NCBI GenBank assembly: GCA_031550405.1
Contig: JAVBOP010000224.1
Span: 1 to 10,183 of the forward strand
DNA from: JAVBOP01 sp031550405
GTDB taxonomy: Bacteria; Bacteroidota; Ignavibacteria; Kapaibacteriales; UBA2268
Length of the DNA stretch: 10,183 nt
Direction: 5' to 3'
The first letter of the stretch is position 1; the number at the start of each line of letters is the position of its first letter. Under the pieces are notes generated by a model that had not been told where the DNA came from, did not search any database, and saw only the letters and a program-made list of their open reading frames with translations. Of the stretch, positions 6,162 to 10,183 are shown one piece after another. The translations under genes and the position numbers were made by a program.

Positions 6162-6446
6162 TGTGAATGTTATTTATTTAAAAGTACAGGATTTGGATTA
6201 ATCAAAGGCGAAAAAATCCATGCAAATGGTAAGCCGAATGTCTATCTGATTGGATATTTGGATAATCAGAATTTCGTTTCTGCATTATGTTACGGCATCG
6301 GCGGGCAACGTGCCGTTGCATCCAGATAGCTTTGCCTTTTTGGCAAAGCTGAAAAGCACCCGAAGTGTGTTCAAGGCAATGATGATGAGGGAGCGCAGAA
6401 CGTTGAACATTGGCTTTGCAGGCAGCCGTTACGCAATAATCTTGTC
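6162..6446 (+). pseudogene. Broken 5' part of the CHAP-domain gene (two compensating frameshifts)
   Basis: After the terminator the frame of the downstream CHAP ORF is already open from 6159 and looks coding from about 6186 (STGFGLIKGEKIHANGKP), but has no start codon. At about 6303 a G-run holds one base too many: coding sense moves to the next frame (GNVPLHPDSFAFLAKLKS, 6304-6357), while the original frame meets TAG at 6327. Near 6360 a C-run is one base short and sense returns to the first frame (PKCVQGNDDEGAQNVEHWL). A possible further short shift near 6411-6434 is less clear. The gene has therefore lost its beginning and carries +1 and -1 changes, each in a homopolymer. Real decay or sequencing indels are both possible. 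Confidence 0.75.
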
Positions 6447-8897
6447 GTGGTGCAGGTTGCAAGCTCAAATACGGAGCAGGTTTTTAAGCTAATTAAAAAA
6501 CAGACAACCGAAAAGAACGGCAAAATTCAGTATGGAGTAAGAACCAAAGCGGACAAAAATGAAATCGGAGGTGATGATGACGCAAATTTGCAATGGACGA
6601 GATACACCGAAAATTCAACAATGGCACGGGACAGTTTGCCATTGGGTAAGGAGATGGCGGAATGCTACGGAAATATAGACAGCCACCCAAAAGACACATC
6701 GGAAAAATCTAAGTACCTTTTAAAATATACACATAGGCGGGACTGGGACGCCAATAAAAAAGCGGAATGTCGAGGCATAAGTTATACTTTTGATGGATTA
6801 CTAAAATATCTCGATATTGACGACAGAACACAAAACGTTACCGTAATTGCTATTCAACGCAAGCGAAAAGAGAGCAAGCGGGGCTTGTTCAGTCGTGATT
6901 TTTGGGCAGTTTTCGACATAATTTCATCGGTCATAAATTCTATTCCGATAGTCGGAGGCGTTGTTGGTACAGCACTTGAAACGATGAAAGATTTTTTGCC
7001 ACTTGTGCAGCCAACAATTGGTTTTGTTGATACGGTTAAAAATATCAGCAACGGCAAATTTAACATTTCGGCATTCACGCAGTCGCTCGGTCAAGCTGTG
7101 CAAATCACTACTTTTCTTGCACCTGATTTGGTGAAAGGCATTACCAAAGACCTTAATACAGAACTCAAAAAATATCAGGGTTTAGCAAACGAGCTTAATA
7201 ATAATATACAGGCATTCATAAACAAAAACGAAAAAGTAGCCGAACGGCTATTTGGAAATTATCTTGGAAATATCTTTGAATATGTTGTGAAAGATGGCTG
7301 GAATGGCAACCAAACGCTCGGTTTGCTTAAAGAAAAAGCGGGCATTGTTGAAGCTGAACTTACAACATTATACAAAAATTTTACAGGAACGGCGAACACG
7401 GCTATTGTTCCAATCAATCATCCATCACGCAAAATTGCAGATTTAAACGAAGCCTTAAAGTACTTTAAAAATACGAGTAACCTCATTTTATCTAATGCAA
7501 TTGGAACATTTTTTAATTCTGGCGATGCGATTACGAACAAGCTAAGGAATTGGAGCATAGACACAGCTACGATGGGTGGAAATTTCATGCAAGTTCCGAT
7601 AATTCGCACGGCACTTATGAAATCCGCAATCGGTGGCGTAACTGGTGCATTGCCAAGCATTGACACGATTATTGGCTCAGCTTTGGGTGCGAATGGCGGG
7701 CAGGGCTTGAATTATGCTTTGCAAAAATATAACCCCGAAGGTTTGTTCGGCATAGTCAAAGCCTCAATCGGAATGCCGACAAGCACAGGCGAACTCACGG
7801 AAATGCTGAAAGATGCGTTTAGAGTGGAGGCAAATGTCGGCAATACACTTGAAGAGCAACAGGCTATTGTACTCCCTGATTATATGAACGGCGAAATCAA
7901 AGAGTGTATCGCCTGTCACTTTGAAAATATCAAAGTTCCCGTTCAGCGTTGCGAAGAAGGGCAAACCTATAACTACCTTACAGGTAAATGTGTTAAGGAA
8001 TTATATAATGGTTTTACTCCTACCGATTGTTACGACCCATGCGAAAATAAAACCACATATAACGGCACGCTTCCGAACGGTATTATAGAATGTGAGGGCT
8101 CATATTATTATGATACTTACCGATGTTCAACAACCAATAATGAAAATATTTTAATAAATGTTCCATTATTAAATAATAATCCAAGCGATATATTAACTGC
8201 TGGGCTTGGAACGCTTGCCATGACTGCGATTACAGGGCTTTTGGATGGTCAGGCTGTTGAAACTGCAAAAAATATGTGCGATTGTGTCGCAAATGCTACT
8301 CCGCTTGAACAGCTGGTAATTTGTGAGGCTTGGAAACACAGCAATATCATTGCTGATTGCGAAAATGGCGATGTTAGCGAGGTCAGCCAAATTTGGAAAT
8401 CGTTGCAGGCATCGGCACGAGCTAAAGGCTTTAATATCGGTTTTGATGATATTAATTGCAAACTTTCAGGGCAGAAAGAATGGTGTGCAATCTTCGTAGG
8501 TTATTTATTAGTAAGGGCTTACGAGAATGCAGGGCTTGATACGAGCAAATTATCAAAAGCATTGGACTTGTTTTATGGCAATGTCAATGATATGGTTAAT
8601 TACCTGAATAATAATGATATTACCAAACCATGCAACGAACCACGACCAGGCTCAATATTTCATCGTGCAAGCTATACAAGTGGCAATCATACGGGAATTG
8701 TGATTTGTGTTGATAGTGGTAACAAATTTTGGACTATTGAAGGAAACGCACAGCGGAAACATGGAAATAGAGGCGTTGCGGTAGGTACGGTGCTAATGGG
8801 CATTTTCGTTTTTAAAGAACCCGCGACATTCTGGCGCTTGTTCTTTATTTCCACGCTGATTATTTCTATTGCGGGACTCAAATTTGTATCTCATTAA
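6447..8897 (+). CDS. Large CHAP-domain (peptidoglycan amidase/endopeptidase-like) protein, broken at both ends
   Basis: 816 residues from an arbitrary GTG; the true 5' end lies upstream and is frameshifted. Residues 1-145 are soluble and Asp/Lys-rich; 150-185 is a hydrophobic Gly/Ile/Val block (SIPIVGGVVGTALE) of membrane-active look; 185-480 is a long helical region; 483-570 has eight cysteines in about 75 residues (ECIACH, CYDPC), like a small disulfide-bonded extracellular domain. The C-terminal part is a CHAP domain: EWCAIFVGYL (Cys680), PRPGSIFH, GNHTGIVI (His748) and TIEGN (765-767), giving the Cys-His-polar triad expected of a peptidoglycan-cleaving NlpC/P60-clan enzyme. The last 39 residues (from 778) come from an SMR transporter. 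No signal peptide is seen. A phage lysin or antagonistic wall hydrolase is possible. Probably not functional as it stands. Confidence 0.8.
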   Translation: MVQVASSNTEQVFKLIKKQTTEKNGKIQYGVRTKADKNEIGGDDDANLQWTRYTENSTMARDSLPLGKEMAECYGNIDSHPKDTSEKSKYLLKYTHRRDWDANKKAECRGISYTFDGLLKYLDIDDRTQNVTVIAIQRKRKESKRGLFSRDFWAVFDIISSVINSIPIVGGVVGTALETMKDFLPLVQPTIGFVDTVKNISNGKFNISAFTQSLGQAVQITTFLAPDLVKGITKDLNTELKKYQGLANELNNNIQAFINKNEKVAERLFGNYLGNIFEYVVKDGWNGNQTLGLLKEKAGIVEAELTTLYKNFTGTANTAIVPINHPSRKIADLNEALKYFKNTSNLILSNAIGTFFNSGDAITNKLRNWSIDTATMGGNFMQVPIIRTALMKSAIGGVTGALPSIDTIIGSALGANGGQGLNYALQKYNPEGLFGIVKASIGMPTSTGELTEMLKDAFRVEANVGNTLEEQQAIVLPDYMNGEIKECIACHFENIKVPVQRCEEGQTYNYLTGKCVKELYNGFTPTDCYDPCENKTTYNGTLPNGIIECEGSYYYDTYRCSTTNNENILINVPLLNNNPSDILTAGLGTLAMTAITGLLDGQAVETAKNMCDCVANATPLEQLVICEAWKHSNIIADCENGDVSEVSQIWKSLQASARAKGFNIGFDDINCKLSGQKEWCAIFVGYLLVRAYENAGLDTSKLSKALDLFYGNVNDMVNYLNNNDITKPCNEPRPGSIFHRASYTSGNHTGIVICVDSGNKFWTIEGNAQRKHGNRGVAVGTVLMGIFVFKEPATFWRLFFISTLIISIAGLKFVSH
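8778..8897 (+). pseudogene. C-terminal remnant of an SMR multidrug transporter (EmrE/SugE-like), fused in frame to the CHAP gene
   Basis: The 39 residues begin AVGTVLMGIFVFKEPATF and end AGLKFVSH. This is the last membrane helix region of small multidrug resistance proteins, which typically read GxGAVGTxxxGxxxFKEPxxxxRLxFIxLIxxxIxGLK near their C-terminus. The preceding roughly 65 residues of a normal 105-residue SMR protein are absent, and the CHAP domain joins directly at about 8772-8780. No ribosome site or start codon precedes it. The remnant shows that a deletion or recombination joint lies here. Confidence 0.85.
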
Positions 8898-8900
8898 ATT

Positions 8901-9096
8901 ATGGAACATATAAGCATAAAAATCGCCACTTGCCCGTCAGCGAGATGCCGATTACGTTTGGTTAGGCGTTTGGGAAGAAAATCTGAGAGCTATTCGTTTT
9001 TACAAAAAAAATGGATTCGTCGAATTCGATAAACACATTTTCAGATTAGGCGACGACGAACAGACAGATATTATGATGAAATTACTGTTAAAATAA
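8901..9096 (+). pseudogene. GNAT acetyltransferase with internal deletion and frameshift
   Basis: ATG at 8901, three bases after the SMR stop, gives MEHISIKIAT, which reads like the start of a GNAT N-acetyltransferase. Within about ten bases the sense moves to another frame, which gives DADYVWLGVWEENLRAIRFY, then KKNGFVEFDKHIFRLGDD and a TAA stop at 9094-9096. That second part is the C-terminal segment of the same family (WLGVWExNxxAIxFYKKxGF). A full protein has about 160-175 residues; here about 10 plus 53 remain, so roughly 100 residues including the acetyl-CoA binding loop are deleted at 8930-8940. The product of the 8901 frame is a 43-residue nonsense peptide. Not functional. Confidence 0.85.
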
Positions 9097-9106
9097 ATAT
9101 TTGATT

Positions 9107-9628
9107 ATGAAAATCCGCAAAACCTCTATTCCCGAAAATAGTCTGATAGCAGCTTACTCATCTGCTGATTATAGCGATGCTTTTGAATGTACATTTGCCC
9201 GCGAAAAGAAAATCACGGCTGATGAATTTATGATTGCTTTTTGGACACATTCGCCTCAATGGATCAATCGGCTTTTTGCTTTGCGTGATTGGTTAGTAAA
9301 ATTTATAGGACTTGAATCTGGAAGCAATCGGAGCAAGGAAAAATTGACCGAAGCAATTCATAATAATGGAAGTTACGGGTTTATGAAAGTCGAAGCCAAA
9401 TCAATTAACGAAACCTTTATAAGTGCCAATGATAAGCATTTGAAAATGTATTTTTCTGTAAAAATCGAGGAACAAGGGAACAAACAGCTCTTAACAGTTT
9501 CAACAGTTGTACAGTTTCATAATTGCTTGGGACGTGTCTATTTTTATGCTATATATCCATTCCATCAATTCATTGTGCCAGGCATGATAAAGTTTACATT
9601 AAAGGGATTGACAAACCTTTATTTATAA
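9107..9628 (+). CDS. DUF2867-family protein
   Basis: 173 residues starting MKIRKTSIPENSLI; a TTG two codons upstream is a weaker alternative. Features typical of DUF2867 proteins are present: FWTHSPQWINRLFALRDWLVK (split here as FWTHSPQW and LRDWLVK, residues 47-67), GSYGFMKVE, the ANDKHLKMYFSV segment (about 107-118), and FHNCLGRVYFYAIYPFHQFI near the end. The family has a SRPBCC/polyketide-cyclase-like look and no settled function. The length is normal and the reading frame is intact, which contrasts with the damaged genes just upstream. It starts 10 bases after the GNAT remnant and may have shared an operon with it. It converges with the MBL-fold gene; I see no clear terminator in the 84 bases between them. 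Confidence 0.85.
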   Translation: MKIRKTSIPENSLIAAYSSADYSDAFECTFAREKKITADEFMIAFWTHSPQWINRLFALRDWLVKFIGLESGSNRSKEKLTEAIHNNGSYGFMKVEAKSINETFISANDKHLKMYFSVKIEEQGNKQLLTVSTVVQFHNCLGRVYFYAIYPFHQFIVPGMIKFTLKGLTNLYL

Positions 9629-9712
9629 TTTATGAAAATGGTAAAATGAAAAAACACTTGCAATCTATTGAATTTCAAGAAATTGTTTAGCTCTGTAAAT
9701 ATGCAAACGGCT

Positions 9713-10183
9713 TTACCTCACCCACCATTTCGTGAAGGTTTGGGTTGTATTGTTTAGATATACCGATTCACCAATCATCGGAGTTATTAGGTTCAAGGAA
9801 TCGCGTTCGGCAGCCTTGGAAATACTTTCCAGCGGCTCTTTCCATGAATGCGTACTCAAGGCATATTTTGAATTATGCACTGTCATTACTCGCTTTGCAT
9901 TCAGGTCTTTTGCAGCTTTTGCTACTTCTTCAGGCAGCATGTGAATGTATTTCCAATCTTTGCTGTATTGTCCGTTTTCCAAAATAGCAAGGTCTATCTC
10001 AAACTGCTTGCCAATATCGGAAAAATGCGTATCATAACCGCCATCACCGCTTATATAAATATTCCGTGAAGGCATTTGAAGCAGAAATGAAGCCCATAAT
10101 GTTTTACGCTGCGACAAACCACGTCCCGAAAAATGGCGGGCAGGAAAACAATGTACAGTAAAGCCATCAACAAGAGCTGCATT
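9713..10183 (-). CDS. Metallo-beta-lactamase-fold hydrolase, NAPE-PLD/UlaG-like (5' end outside window)
   Basis: The minus-strand frame is open from the window edge to TAA at 9713-9715, giving 156 residues. It begins NAALVDGFTVHCFPARHFSG and contains PARHFSGRGLSQRKTLWASF, the characteristic loop of the NAPE-PLD-like and UlaG-like MBL-fold hydrolases, with a metal-binding His. Next come IYISGDGGYD (metal-ligand Asp region), the segment IDLAILENGQY, IHMLPEEVA with a His, and TVHNSKYALSTHSWKEPLE with the last metal-ligand His. The N-terminal HxHxDH metal motif lies beyond the edge. It is probably a cytoplasmic or outer-surface phosphodiesterase-like hydrolase of unknown substrate. An internal TTG at 10117 is not a real start, because the homology continues upstream. 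Confidence 0.9.
   Translation of the reverse strand, partial: NAALVDGFTVHCFPARHFSGRGLSQRKTLWASFLLQMPSRNIYISGDGGYDTHFSDIGKQFEIDLAILENGQYSKDWKYIHMLPEEVAKAAKDLNAKRVMTVHNSKYALSTHSWKEPLESISKAAERDSLNLITPMIGESVYLNNTTQTFTKWWVR

Noticed and set aside
3380..6190. Insertion-sequence ends or a target-site duplication around the arsenic module
   Set aside because: I compared 3385-3430 with 6140-6190 and found no matching direct repeat or inverted ends longer than a few A/T bases.
6202..6492. Two overlapping ORFs on opposite strands (6202-6468 minus, 6250-6492 plus)
   Set aside because: The plus one is partly the frame-shifted piece of the CHAP gene (6304-6357) and otherwise out of frame; the minus one is its shadow.
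8901..9032. 43-residue ORF starting MEHISIKIAT as a new small protein
   Set aside because: Its start matches a GNAT N-terminus and the rest is the GNAT C-terminus read in the wrong frame.
9660..9700. Small inverted repeat AATTTC-AA-GAAATT between the two convergent genes
   Set aside because: A 6-bp A/T stem without a T-run is too weak to call as a terminator.
1..10183. tRNA genes, riboswitches, CRISPR repeats, integrase or origin sequences
   Set aside because: I saw no T-loop-like motifs in a cloverleaf context, no regularly spaced repeats and no recombinase or replication motifs on either strand.

Overview
The window looks like an accessory (horizontally variable) region of a member of the Bacteroidota. 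The evidence is high A+T content, mostly TAA stops, few Shine-Dalgarno sites, two lipoproteins with Bacteroidota-like signal peptides, and two promoters that fit the Bacteroidota -33/-7 pattern (TTG-like, 19 bases, TAnnTTTG-like). Genus cannot be judged from the sequence. No tRNA, rRNA, CRISPR array, integrase or transposase is visible.

Layout. (1) 1-798: the 3' end of an unidentified gene, then an NlpE-like lipoprotein. (2) 799-1929, minus strand: a lone Mrr-like PD-(D/E)xK nuclease with a GTG start. (3) 2012-3405: four small or medium genes of unknown function (71, 61, 76 and about 200 residues). The last two overlap by one base, and the last is broken at its 3' end. (4) 3411-6139: a compact arsenic module with its own promoters, three matching inverted-repeat operators and a strong terminator: arsR, arsF, arsG, then a single ORF joining a thioredoxin-fold domain to the arsenite methyltransferase ArsM. 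(5) 6162-8777: a large gene ending in a CHAP amidase domain. Its 5' end is missing and it carries two compensating frameshifts. (6) 8778-9096: scars of two other genes, the last 39 residues of an SMR multidrug transporter read in frame as the tail of the CHAP protein, and a GNAT acetyltransferase with its middle deleted. (7) 9107-10183: an intact DUF2867 gene and, convergent with it, a metallo-beta-lactamase-fold hydrolase that runs off the right edge.

How the parts fit. The arsenic module sits between a gene that lost its 3' end and a gene that lost its 5' end, so it appears to have been pasted into an older CHAP-protein cluster with loss of sequence. The module joins a thiol-arsenical pathway (ArsF and ArsG, related to proteins for nitroaromatic arsenical reduction and aromatic arsenical efflux) to methylation by ArsM. 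CxxC or paired cysteines in the cytoplasmic thioredoxin domain, in the membrane protein (TM1 and TM4) and in the extracytoplasmic lipoprotein suggest a thiol electron relay across the inner membrane. ArsR probably controls both arsR and the arsFGM genes through TTCGTA-N4-TACGAA sites lying on the -7 elements. The right part of the window shows at least two deletion joints, so it is either a decaying recombination hotspot or contains assembly errors; several of the lesions lie in homopolymers.
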